Shown in pieces: positions 36,085-46,500 of a stretch of DNA of 64,000 nucleotides. The stretch is from Pontiella desulfatans (GTDB lineage: Bacteria; Verrucomicrobiota; Kiritimatiellia; Kiritimatiellales; Pontiellaceae). The first letter of the stretch is position 1; the number at the start of each line of letters is the position of its first letter. The notes under the pieces were generated by a model. It was not told the DNA's origin, did not search any database, and saw only the letters and a program-made list of their open reading frames with translations. The stretch spans positions 310,001 to 374,000 of the forward strand of contig NZ_CAAHFG010000001.1 in assembly GCF_900890425.1 (NCBI RefSeq), given 5' to 3'. Made by a program: the position numbers and the translations under genes.

Positions 36085-37674
36085 ATGAGCAGATACAATA
36101 TTGTCCTCGCAATGGTTGCCACCGTCATGGCAACCGGTATTTCATCGCTGGCAAAAGATAGAGGCGAGCTGCCGAACATCGTGCTCATCCTCGCGGACGA
36201 CATGGGAGTGGGGGAGCTGAGCGCCGCCGGCGGGCTTGTCCCGACGCCGGCGCTGGATCGGATGGCCAGGGAAGGCATGAATTTTACGGATGCCCACACC
36301 AGTTCGTCGGTCTGCACGCCGACGCGCTACGGCCTTCTCACCGGGCGATACAACTGGCGCAGCCGGCTCAAAAGCGGTGTGTTGTTCAAGGCGACCGACC
36401 CCGCATTAATGGATCCGAACCGTTTGAACCTGCCTGCATTTCTTCAGCAGGTGGGCTACCACACCGCATGCATCGGAAAATGGCACCTCGGCGTCGACTG
36501 GTTGCGGCATTCCGAGGAACTTGGTGCCGGAAAAAAGGGCAACAAGGATAAATCGTGGAACATCGACTATTCGCAGCCGTTCCGCAATGGCCCTGTCGAT
36601 GTGGGATTTGATGAAGCGTTCTTTATCCTCTCCTCGCTGGACATGGCACCGTATGTCTATCTCCGCAATGATCGCGCGGAGGCGATCCCGACGGTGAACA
36701 AAAGCTGGCCGCACAATGAATACAACGACTATCAGCGGGTCGGCGCGGCGGCGGAAGACTTTGATGCGAGCACCTGCCTGGCCGATTGGACTGCGGAATC
36801 CCGTCGCTATATTCAGCAGCGGGTGAAAGATCCTTCAGAAAAGCCGTTCTTTCTCTATCTCTCGCTGACCTCGCCGCATACGCCCGTAACGCCCGGCAAG
36901 GATTTCAAGGGCCGCTTTCCGCAATACAGCTGGTATGCCGACTTCATTGCCGAGACCGACTGGGTGGTGGAGCAGGTGCTCGAACAGCTGAAAGAGTCGG
37001 GGATCGACGACAACACGTTGGTTGTTTTTACGGCGGACAACGGCTTTGCCCCCTATGTGGAAATTCCAAAGATGATTGCCGCGGGCTATTGCCCCTCCGG
37101 CCAATTCCGCTGGGCCAAGGCATCCATCTACGAAGGCGGCCACCGGGTGCCGTTCATCGTGCGCTGGCCTAAACAGGTCAAGGCGGGCAGCACCAGCGAT
37201 GCGACCATCTGCACGACGGACTTCTTTGCCACCTTCGCCGATGTCGTGGGAAGCAAAAATAAAATTCCGGACAATGCCGCCGAGGATTCGTTTTCGTTCT
37301 ATCCGAACCTGAAAGGCAAAAGCGAAGACGTTCGTCCGTTCACGATCCATCATAACTTCAAGGGCGGATTCGCCATTCGCAAGGGCGACTGGAAACTGAT
37401 CATGGGCAAGGATGGAGGCGTCGGCTGGGAGCTACCTTGGAAGGACGTTGAAACGTCGGCCAAGCTGGTTCAACTCTACAATCTGAAAACGGATCCCGGC
37501 GAAACCAAAAACCTCGAGGAAGCCAACCCGGAAATCATTGAGGAACTGGTAACCGACCTGGCCAAGGCCCTGCGCGATGGCCGCACAACACCCGGTCCCA
37601 AGCAGGAAAACGACGGCTGGCCGTATCGGGATAAAAAAACAAAGTCGGCATTTCCGCAACTCGCAGAAGAGTAG
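36085..37674 (+). CDS. Secreted S1-type sulfatase (Cys-type, CTPTR motif)
   Basis: A 529-residue sulfatase. A short hydrophobic export signal (MSRYNIVLAMVATVMATGIS) precedes NIVLILADDMG. The signature SSVCTPTRYGLLTGRYNW places the formylglycine precursor Cys at residue 77; GKWHLGVDWL, SLTSPHTPVTPG and FTADNGFAPY follow. The order and wording of the blocks resemble the sulfatase at 3990 more than the others, so the two probably share a subfamily. AGGAAGAG lies at suitable spacing before the ATG at 36085. It is flanked downstream by the truncated AraC gene on the opposite strand. Confidence 0.93.
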   Translation: MSRYNIVLAMVATVMATGISSLAKDRGELPNIVLILADDMGVGELSAAGGLVPTPALDRMAREGMNFTDAHTSSSVCTPTRYGLLTGRYNWRSRLKSGVLFKATDPALMDPNRLNLPAFLQQVGYHTACIGKWHLGVDWLRHSEELGAGKKGNKDKSWNIDYSQPFRNGPVDVGFDEAFFILSSLDMAPYVYLRNDRAEAIPTVNKSWPHNEYNDYQRVGAAAEDFDASTCLADWTAESRRYIQQRVKDPSEKPFFLYLSLTSPHTPVTPGKDFKGRFPQYSWYADFIAETDWVVEQVLEQLKESGIDDNTLVVFTADNGFAPYVEIPKMIAAGYCPSGQFRWAKASIYEGGHRVPFIVRWPKQVKAGSTSDATICTTDFFATFADVVGSKNKIPDNAAEDSFSFYPNLKGKSEDVRPFTIHHNFKGGFAIRKGDWKLIMGKDGGVGWELPWKDVETSAKLVQLYNLKTDPGETKNLEEANPEIIEELVTDLAKALRDGRTTPGPKQENDGWPYRDKKTKSAFPQLAEE

Positions 37675-37705
37675 TTAAAAAATAGCCAATATGATGATAG
37701 GCCGC

Positions 37706-38182
37706 CTACATGTTGTTTTGCATGCGGAACTGGCGGGGTGGGAGGCCGGCGACTTTCTTGAACTGGCGGGTGAAATAGTTGCTGTCGTTGAAGCCGACGG
37801 CAAAGGCGATCTTGGTGATTGTGCGATCGGTTTTCAGTAGCATTTCCATGGCGCCGATCACTTCGCCGACGCGCTGGAGCGCCTGGGTTTCGGTGGATTC
37901 GCCCTGCATGTAGGTGCGCGACAGGTAGGCCATCAGATCCAGCAGCTTGGCGCGGAGCACGATTTCGTGGCCGGGCGTTTTTTCGGTGGACTCCCGCTCC
38001 ATTTCGTCGCAAATGGCTTCCACGTGGGCGAGCTGCATTCGTTTCAGGTGGAGGCGGCTGGCAAAGCGGTGCTGTTTGCGGTAGGCCGGTTCGAGCATGA
38101 ACATGGCGCAGTAGCCCGGCATGCGGCGCAGTTCATTTTCGGGCAGCGCGATCTGTTCCGGATTGTACATCACGATATACAT
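37706..38182 (-). pseudogene. AraC family regulator lacking most of its N-terminal sensor domain
   Basis: A 158-residue reading frame. The C-terminal part is a complete AraC DNA-binding region with two helix-turn-helix motifs (RVGEVIGAMEMLLKTDRTIT, then KIAFAVGFNDSNYFTRQFKK). The N-terminal part begins inside the end of the cupin sensor domain (PGYCAMFMLEPAYRKQHRF). The frame stays open upstream of the first ATG for about 36 codons and reads GRQRHYFHDRKDLV, which looks like more of the same sensor domain, but no start codon occurs before a TAA near 38290. So most of the sensor (perhaps 60-90 residues) and the original start appear lost. A constitutively binding short regulator made from the ATG at 38182 is possible. 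Confidence 0.75.
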
Positions 38183-38245
38183 GACCAGATCCTTCCGGTC
38201 GTGGAAATAGTGGCGCTGGCGACCGCATGGCGAATGCGGGGCTGC

Positions 38246-38259
38246 TAAACAGGGTAACC
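38246..38259. promoter_or_regulatory. LacI-type operator TAAACAGGGTAACC
   Basis: One mismatch from the TTAACAGGGTAACC form. It lies in the open stretch upstream of the araC remnant and about 150 bases before the heparinase-like gene at 38408. Confidence 0.5.
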
Positions 38260-38299
38260 CCGCGTGGTTTTGCCAAAAGATTTGAACCTGTTAGAGATG

Positions 38300-38310
38300 T
38301 AACACTGTTA
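38300..38310. promoter_or_regulatory. Palindrome TAACACTGTTA
   Basis: A perfect 11-base palindrome, with a GAACCTGTTAG half-site just before it, about 100 bases upstream of the heparinase-like gene. It could be a second regulator site. Confidence 0.35.
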
Positions 38311-38407
38311 AGCCTGTAGCCATGGGTTTCAAGTGGTGGGTGCAGGTCGTGTTCGGGCATGTCAAAAGAAGGTAAATACGTTTACGTTGAAAAACGATCG
38401 GGGTGAA

Positions 38408-40342
38408 ATGGTGAGACCATCAGGAATGATAGTAAGTGCCGTAGTCGGCGGAATGATGCTGGCCGCAGGCAGTGGGCTAGCCGCGGAGAAGCTGGACATC
38501 GGCGAATACCTCGGTGCCGCGGACGAAGGGGTCATCCATCCTTCCGAAAAGCAGATCGAAATGCTCAGGCCGTATCTCCCCGCAACAAGCTATCGCCCGG
38601 CGCCGTCCATCGCCGATCGCGCTTTCTGGGAAATGATCGGGCAGAAGGAATCGGCCGAGGCGATTATCAAGCAGGCGAGGGAGGACCGGGAGAGGAAGCC
38701 GGAGGTTCCGATCAGCGACGAGATCTACCGCCGCGCGAACAAGGAGGGGAACCGGGGCATTTATAAACCGCGCTATTACCGTACGATGGAAACGCTGGAG
38801 CGGGCCGTGATTGCGGAGTGCGTCGAAGATGAGGGGCGCTATGTTCCGCAGATCATCGAGCACATCCAGGCCATCCTGGAAATGAAATCGTGGCTGCACC
38901 CGAATCATGATCCCGGAAACGATGTGCTCGAAGGCAAGCGGGTGGCGATTGATCTGGGAGCCCGCAAGTTCGGTTCCGTGCTGATGCTGTCCGAGGTTCT
39001 GCTGGAGGACAAGCTGCCGGCGGAGCTGCGGAAGGAAATCCGGGCGCAGATCCAGTGGCGGATGATTGATTCCTACCTGAAGAGCTGCCGGGGTGAAGAC
39101 CAGAAAGGCAATTCCTGGATTTGGGGAACCAGCAACTGGAATTCGGTCTGTACGGGCGGAACCGTCTTCTCGACGCTGACGGCGTCCGAAAAGGTGGACG
39201 AACGAATTGCGGTGATCGGCTGCGCCCTCAACAGCATGAAGCACTATCTTCGCGGCTTCGGTGACGACGGCTATTGCTCGGAAGGTGTCGGGTACTGGAA
39301 CTACGGCTTCGGGAACTATCTTTATCTCGCGCAGATGATCTACGACTACACGGACGGCAAGGTCGATATGTTCAGGTTTGACGATCCGGAAAAAATGAAA
39401 TGCGTTGGTAATTTCCCGGCTGGTTTTCAAATTCAGAACAGCATTTATCCCTGCTTTTCAGACGGTGGCGCGAGGATCAAAGAGGGACAGGATAACTTTG
39501 CCTATATCCTTTCGGCCAAGAACTACGGCGCGGCCAAACCGGTCTACAGCCGTCCTGCGGATATTACGATGCAGCTGATGGAATGGGCCGATCCGGTATC
39601 CTATGTTGCCCCGGGCCGGGGAGCGGACGAGTTGCCGCCACACACCTATTATGAAGATTACGGCGTTTTGATTTCCCGCGGCAAGCAGGCGACTCCGTTC
39701 TCGATTGCGATCAAGGCCGGGCATAACAACGAAAACCATAACCATATGGATGTCGGCAGCTATGTCATGGTGCTCGACGACGACCACATCCTATGCGGCG
39801 ATCTGGGCGCACCGCCGTATCAGGCCGGCTCGTTCTCGCCCAAACATAAAATGCGCTCGTCCTGGGGGCACCCGGTGCCCCGCGTGGATGGATCGCTTCA
39901 GTCGGAAGGCGAGCAGTTCCGCGGGAACGTGCTCGAAACCGAGTTTGCGGAGAACAGGGATAAAGTGGTGCTGGATCTCAAGGCGGCCTACGAAGTTCCA
40001 ACCCTTGGAAAACTGGTTCGTACGATGACCAACGATAAGTCCGGCAACGGAACCATCACGATCACGGATGAATTTTCCGCTACCAGGCCGATCTCGTTCG
40101 ATACCGCCATCATGACGCATACGGAATACAAGATCGTGGATTCAGATACCCTTCTGCTGATGAATGATGGAAAAACCATCAAGGTCGAGATCCGTGCCGA
40201 GGGCGGCGGAATTAAAATCAAGGATGAGGAAGTAAAGGTTAAGGCGATCCGCTATGCAGACCAGGCCTTCAAGATCGGGATTGAATTCAAGGAAAAGCTG
40301 AAGGCCGGCTCCATCACGATGCGCTTCACACCGGAACCGTAG
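38408..40342 (+). CDS. Heparinase II/III-like polysaccharide lyase, secreted
   Basis: About 644 residues. Signal peptide MVRPSGMIVSAVVGGMMLAA, an alpha-helical toroid (about 30-340, with GNSWIWGTSNWNSVCTGG and a helix-rich surround) and a C-terminal beta-sandwich with the NENHNHMDVGSYVMVLDDD block typical of heparinase II/III-type lyases. Lyases of this fold break uronic-acid glycosidic bonds in alginate, heparin-like or similar chains; the exact PL family was not identified. ATGs at 38333 and 38429 are alternatives; 38408 gives a normal signal peptide but only a weak GGGGTG ribosome site. The operator-like sites at 38246 and 38300 lie upstream. Confidence 0.82.
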   Translation: MVRPSGMIVSAVVGGMMLAAGSGLAAEKLDIGEYLGAADEGVIHPSEKQIEMLRPYLPATSYRPAPSIADRAFWEMIGQKESAEAIIKQAREDRERKPEVPISDEIYRRANKEGNRGIYKPRYYRTMETLERAVIAECVEDEGRYVPQIIEHIQAILEMKSWLHPNHDPGNDVLEGKRVAIDLGARKFGSVLMLSEVLLEDKLPAELRKEIRAQIQWRMIDSYLKSCRGEDQKGNSWIWGTSNWNSVCTGGTVFSTLTASEKVDERIAVIGCALNSMKHYLRGFGDDGYCSEGVGYWNYGFGNYLYLAQMIYDYTDGKVDMFRFDDPEKMKCVGNFPAGFQIQNSIYPCFSDGGARIKEGQDNFAYILSAKNYGAAKPVYSRPADITMQLMEWADPVSYVAPGRGADELPPHTYYEDYGVLISRGKQATPFSIAIKAGHNNENHNHMDVGSYVMVLDDDHILCGDLGAPPYQAGSFSPKHKMRSSWGHPVPRVDGSLQSEGEQFRGNVLETEFAENRDKVVLDLKAAYEVPTLGKLVRTMTNDKSGNGTITITDEFSATRPISFDTAIMTHTEYKIVDSDTLLLMNDGKTIKVEIRAEGGGIKIKDEEVKVKAIRYADQAFKIGIEFKEKLKAGSITMRFTPEP

Positions 40343-40394
40343 GGACGGCGCGTGGAGGGGTGTAGGACGCGCCTGTCCCGCAGGGACGGCGCGT
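40341..40394. repeat. AGGGACGGCGCGT direct repeat with inverted middle copy
   Basis: AGGGACGGCGCGT occurs at 40341-40353 and 40382-40394, with an inverted variant GACGCGCCTGTCCC at 40366-40379. It looks like a small interspersed element just behind the lyase stop. Confidence 0.6.
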
Positions 40395-40396
40395 AT

Positions 40397-40419
40397 CGCG
40401 GGGGTTCGGGAACCCCGCG
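40397..40419. terminator. Strong GC hairpin, possible terminator
   Basis: GCGGGGGTTC pairs with GAACCCCGC around GG. There is no T run on the plus strand, so it may only pause transcription or protect the transcript of the lyase gene. Confidence 0.4.
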
Positions 40420-40433
40420 GCTAACAGGGTAAC
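40420..40433. promoter_or_regulatory. LacI-type operator GCTAACAGGGTAAC
   Basis: Identical in its 14-base core to the site upstream of the PEP-CTERM gene (29303, other strand). It lies 114 bases before the lamin-tail/CotH gene. Confidence 0.6.
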
Positions 40434-40546
40434 TTTCTGGATGGTCGGCAGATGGCGCATTTCCAGGCATGAATAATCAGTTATGGTTGCTGGTTTCCAG
40501 GGGCTGCATGGGATGTATGCGCAGGATAGAGTGAAGGATTCGGTTT

Positions 40547-43500
40547 ATGGGCACGGTTTCATTGTTTAAGACGCTATGTGTTTCCGGGCTGCTGGCCGGA
40601 TCGGTCATGGCCGCGGAGGTGGTCGTTGAGCAACCGGGGGCCTGCACGCGCAAGACCGGTTTTGTGATTTCGGAAATCATGTACAGGCCGGCCACGACCA
40701 ACGCGCTGGAGTTTGTCGAAGTCTACAACTCCAATCCCTTCGAAGAGGAAATCGGCGGCTATCGCCTGAAGGGCGAAATCGACTTTACCTTTCCCGAGGG
40801 CACCCTGCTGGCAGGACAGTCCTATCTGGTGGTGGCAAAGGATGCAACGGCGTTCCAGCTGGAGTATGGGGTGTCGGGGGTGCAGCTGTTTGAATACGGG
40901 GAAACCAACGGCGGCAATTCGCTGGGCAGCTCGGGCACCCTGCGGCTGGTCAACAGCTGCAACGGAACGGTGCTCGAAATCGACTACGACAACGACGCAC
41001 CCTGGCCGGTGGCGGCGGACGGGGCGGGGCACTCGCTGGTGCTGGCGCGCCCGTCGTACGGCGAAAACGATCCGCACGCCTGGGAGGCGAGCGACCAGAT
41101 CGGCGGCTCGCCGGGCACCGGCGAAACCTATGGCGACGAAGCCCTGCGCCATGTGGTCATCAACGAAATCCTCGCGCATACCGACGACCCGCAGCTCGAC
41201 ACCATCGAGCTCTACAACCATTCCAATGCCAGCGTCGATCTCTCCGGATGCACTCTGTTCGACGAGGCCACCACGAACAAGTTCACCATCCCCGGCGGAA
41301 CCACCATCGCGGCGCGCGGCTTTGCGGTTTTCGACCAGGTGCAGATGGGCTTCTCGCTCAACTCCGGCGGCGAAACCATCTATTTCCGCAACGCGGCGGG
41401 AACCCGCATGATCGACGCCGTGCAGTTTGGCGGCCAGGAAAATGGAATCTCCATTGGCCGCTATCCGAACGGGGGCGCGGAGTTCCACCGGATGGCCGGC
41501 CTAACGCTGGGCAGTGGCAACGGCACCCGGCGCATCGACGACGTGGTGATCAATGAAATCATGTACGACCCGATTTCCGGCGAAAAGGACGACGAGTTCG
41601 TCGAGCTCCATAACCAGGGTTCGGGCACCGTCGATCTAGGCGGTTGGCGGCTCCGGGGCGGGATTGACTTTGAGTTTCCGGACGGGGCGGAAATTCCTGC
41701 GGGCGGCTATGTGGTGGTCGCGCGCGACGCGCTTCACCTGCAGACCAACTATGCGCAGTTGAATGCGTCGAACACCTTTGGCGGCTTTAGCGGCTCGCTA
41801 GGCAATGGCGGGGATCGCGTTAAACTCAACAAGCCCGATACCGTGGTCGACTACGCCGACCCGGCCCATCCCGAAACCAACCTGATCCATATCGTGGTTG
41901 ACGACGTGACCTATGGAACCGGCGGGCAGTGGCCGGTCTGGGCCAAGGGCGGCGGCAGCAGCCTCGAGCGCGTCGATGCGCGCGCAAACCCGCGCCGCCC
42001 GACCGCCTGGGCCGACAGCGATGAAACGGGCAAGGCAACCTGGACCGATGTTTCCGTTACCGGGATGCTGGAGCTGGGGTCGCGGGGGGCGAGCCGGATC
42101 GAGGGCGGCCTGCAGGGGGCGGGGGAGTGTCTGCTGGATGATGTGCAGGTGCTGGTCGATGCCGAAAACCGGGTCAAGAATCCGACCTTCAACAGCGGCC
42201 TGTCCGACTGGGTGATGCGCGGGTCGCACGAGCGCTCCTCGCGGGAGCCCGGCGGATCGGGCGGGACGTATGCCCTTCAGGTCCGGGCAAGCACCCGCTG
42301 CGATACCGGCGCGAACCAGATCAGCGGCGCCTTGTCTTCATCGGTTGCGGATGGCGCCACCGCAACCATCAGCGCCAAGGCCAAATGGCAGAAGGGCTAT
42401 CCGTGGCTCTATCTTCGCTTGCACGGCAACTATCTCGAAGCGCCCGTTCGGCTCGACGTGCCGGCCAACCTGGGAACGCCCGGCCAGGCGAACAGCCGGG
42501 CCGTGGCCAACGCGGCGCCGGCGATCGACGAGGTGGCGCACAGCCCGGCGGTGCCGGCCGCCGGCCAGGCTGTGGTGGTGACCGCGCGCGTGGAAGATCC
42601 CGATGGAGTCACTTCGCTCGTGCTCTATTATCGCGTCGATCCCTCCTCCTCGTACACGGGGGTTGCCATGAAGGACAACGGCACCTCGGGCGACGCCGTG
42701 GCGGGGGACGGAATCGTCAGCGCCACGATCCCGGGGCAGTCGGCCGATACGCTGGTTGCGTTCTACGTGCTCGCCTTCGATGCCGCCGGTGCGCCTCGCC
42801 GCTTTCCGGGCAACACGCCGGAAAACGCTGCCCGCCTAAGGGAATGCCTCGTGCGCTTTGGCGATGCCACACGCGCCAGCAGCTTCGGCACCTACCGCAT
42901 GTGGTTCACGCAGGCCGCCACCGCGGATTGGGAAACCCGCCTGGTGCTCAGCAACGAACCGGTCGAGGGCACCTTTGTCTACAACGACGACCGCGTGATC
43001 CATCATTTCGGCGCCCACTATGCCGGAAGCCCCTACCACCAGGGCTGGACCGCCATCACGGACGACTGCCACTACTCCTTCGACATGCCTCTGGACGACA
43101 AGCTGCTGGGCACGGATAATTTCAACAAGCTGCACGGGCCGGGCAACAATCCATTCCAGGATAAAACCATGACCCGCGAACAGGCGGGATTCTGGGCCGC
43201 CCGCAAGCTGAAGCTGCCGTGGCTCTACCGGCGCTATGTGAACGTCTACGTCAACGGCGTGGCCCGCAAGGCCGGTTGGTTGATGGAGGACACCCAGGTG
43301 CCGGGCAGCGAATTCATCGAGCAATACTGGCGGAACGATGCGGACGGAAATTTGCATAAGGCCAACTTCTGGTGGGAATATTCCAATGTGGCCACCTCGA
43401 CGAACGGGGTGCTGAATAATCAGCGCCAGAGAGGAACCGAGCTGCTTCCCTATGCCAATGCGGAAGGGAACCTCCATGCGCCGCGCTACCGCTGGACGTG

Positions 43501-46500
43501 GGGCGCGCGCGCCTATGGCAACACCGGCGGCAACGATTTTACGCCGGTGCTGGATTTGATGGACGCCGCGAATTCGGGCGCCGACATGACCGAACGGATG
43601 CTGGCCGAAGCCGACATGGAGGAGTGGATGCGCGTCTGGGCGCTTCGCAAAGCGGTGGGCGACCTCGACCATTTCGGGTGCCAGATTGCGCAGAACATGT
43701 ACATGTATAAACCCACCGAAGGGCGCTGGGCCTTGCTGATCTGGGACATGAACCACCTACTGGGCAACAACCTGTCGTACGGCCCCGGACGCGGGCTGTT
43801 TCCGGATTACAGCCACTACGGCGACGGCGATGGTGACACCACGCTCTCCGCAGTCTATGCAAACCCGGCCTTCCGCCGGATGTCGTTGCGGGCCTATAAG
43901 GAAATCGCCAACGGGCCGTTCCTCGGGCCGGAAATCAACCAGTGGTTGGATGCGCGCTACCAGGCCTTTGTCGCCGACGGCCTGCCGGCGATGTCGCCCG
44001 ACACGTCGTTCAGTTATTCCGAATCGAGATCGGGGGTTTATGATGGGGGCGGAACGGCCTACTTCTCGGGTTCGATCAAGGATTGGGTGGCGGAGGCCCG
44101 GGTCGGCATTCTGGCCCGCGTGGCGCAGGAGGATACGGCGGCGTTCGCGCTGACCAGCCCCGCTTCGGTTTCAACAACCAGCAACACGGTGACCCTCACG
44201 GGCACGGCCCCGGTCGAGCTCGCTTCGATGACCCTCAACGGGATCGAATATCCCGTCACCTGGACATCGGTCACCGAATGGTCGATCGATGTCGTCGCGG
44301 ACTCCTCGCCCGCAACGTTCGCCTTGCAGGGGCTGGATGTCTACGGCGCGCCCATCGATGGAACAACGGCGTCGGTTGAGGTAACGGTGACGGGCAGCCT
44401 GGATGCGCCGGAGGACTCCATCGTCATTAATGAAATCCACTACAACCCGACGGTGGTAGGCGACGAGTTCGTGGAGCTGTTCAACCGCTCCGCGAGCACG
44501 GCGTTCGACCTGACGGGCTGGCGGATGAATGGATTGGGATATACGTTCCCGGTCACGGTGCTCGATCCCGGCGGTTATCTGGTGCTCGACGAGTTCGACG
44601 GCAAACTCGATCTCGATGGCGAGACGCTGACGCTCTACCGCCCCGTTGGAACCAATGGCGCGGAGGCGGTGGTGGACCAGGTTCGCTACGAAACCGTGGC
44701 GCCTTGGCCGGCCACGACGGCCGGTAGCTCGTTGCAGCTCATGGAGGCCGCGCAGGACAACCGCCGCGCGGCGCTTTGGGCCGTGGCCGATGGTTCCGGG
44801 ACGCCGCCTCCGGGGCAAACGCTCATCGACTGGGGCGCCTCCTGGAAATACCAACAGGGCATAAACCTGGATGGAACCGGCTGGCAAACGACTGGATACA
44901 GCGACTCGGCCTGGCCTTCCGGGCCCGCCGCGTTCGGGTACGAAGAAGACTCGTTGCCGCATCCGATCCAAACCCCGCTGACGCTCGGGACCATTACCTA
45001 TTATTTCCGCAAGACGATCAACTTTACGGGGGCCGGCGGTGCGTCGCTGTTGCTGACCACCATGGCCGACGACGGGGTCGTGGTGTATCTCGACGGTGTG
45101 GAAATCCACCGCGTGCGGATGCCGGGCGGCACGCCGACCTATACGACCACGACCACATCGTATGTGGACAATGCCTATGAAGAGGGGCCGGTTGCCATCG
45201 AAGTGAACCTGCAACCGGGCACGCATGTGATTGCCGTGGAGCTTCACCAGACCTCCGCATCCAGCAGCGATGTCGCGTTCGACCTGCACGTGGCGACCGA
45301 CTACGCGGCGAGTAGCGCGGCCGGTTCCACTCCGGGCGCGGCCAACAACATCGGCTATCCGAACGCCGCCATCCCCGCGCTTTGGCTCAACGAGGCCATG
45401 CCTTCGCCGGTGAGTGGCCTGCCCTGGGTGGAACTCCACAATGCCGGAGCCATGACGCTCAGCCTGGCCGGCTATTCCCTGTCCGACGACTATGGCGATT
45501 TGGCCAAGTGGCCGGTCACTGCCCCAACGTCGATTGCTCCGGGCGGGTTTGTCCAGATTGAATTGGGGGCAGGGGCCTTGGCCAACGGAAGCGTTGCGCT
45601 TTCCCGCGATGTCGGCGGCTCGCCCGAAATGATCGACTATCTCAACCCTGGAACCATCCCGGTCGGCTGGAGCTATGGCGACTATCCGGATGGCGATCCG
45701 TGTTCCCGCCTTGCGATGTATGCGGCCACGCCCGGCGCCGCCAACACCAACCAGTCCGCGCCGCTCGATGCCCGCATCAACGAATGGATGGCCGACAACG
45801 GCGCCACGTTGGCCGATGCGATCGACGGCGACTTCGAGGATTGGTTCGAGATCCATAATCCCGGCGATGAAGCCATCGACCTGGCCGGCTATTTCCTGAC
45901 CGACGATCTGGCCGATCCCTTCCAGTTCGAGATTCCAACGGGAGGGAAATACGCCGTTCCCGCCCATGGCTTCCTGCTGGTTTGGGCCGATAATGAGCCG
46001 GCGCAGAACGAGCTCGACGCCGCGGCGCTGCATGTCAACTTCGCACTCTCGAAGAACGGGGAAACCCTTGCGCTGGTGGCTTCCGACGGAAGCATCATCG
46101 ATAGTGTTACCTTCGGCGCCCAAGCTCCCGATCAAAGCGAAGGGCGGATGCTTGACGGCGGGGCGGTCATCGTGGCGATGGAATCAACGCCAGGGGCACC
46201 GAACCAGGTGGTCAACACGGCACCGATCCTCGAATCCATTGCGAACGTGTGGCTCTATCCCGGGGAAACCTGCTCGTTTTCCGCACAGGCCACCGATGCC
46301 GAAGGCGCGTTCCAGCAGCTGCACTATTCGCTCGATCCGGGGGCGCCGGCCGGTGCAACCGTCACCCCCGGCGGTTCGTTTTCCTGGACGGTGCCCGCTG
46401 GATGGACCCCTTCCGATTCCGCCGCGACCGTGCGGGTGACGGATGATGGCACCCCCGCGCTGGACGATTCCGCGACGTTCATCCTGCAGGTCGGCGCGTT

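Noticed and set aside
44171-46135. 654-codon open frame on the minus strand
   Set aside because: Antisense shadow of the lamin-tail/CotH gene with no recognisable motifs.
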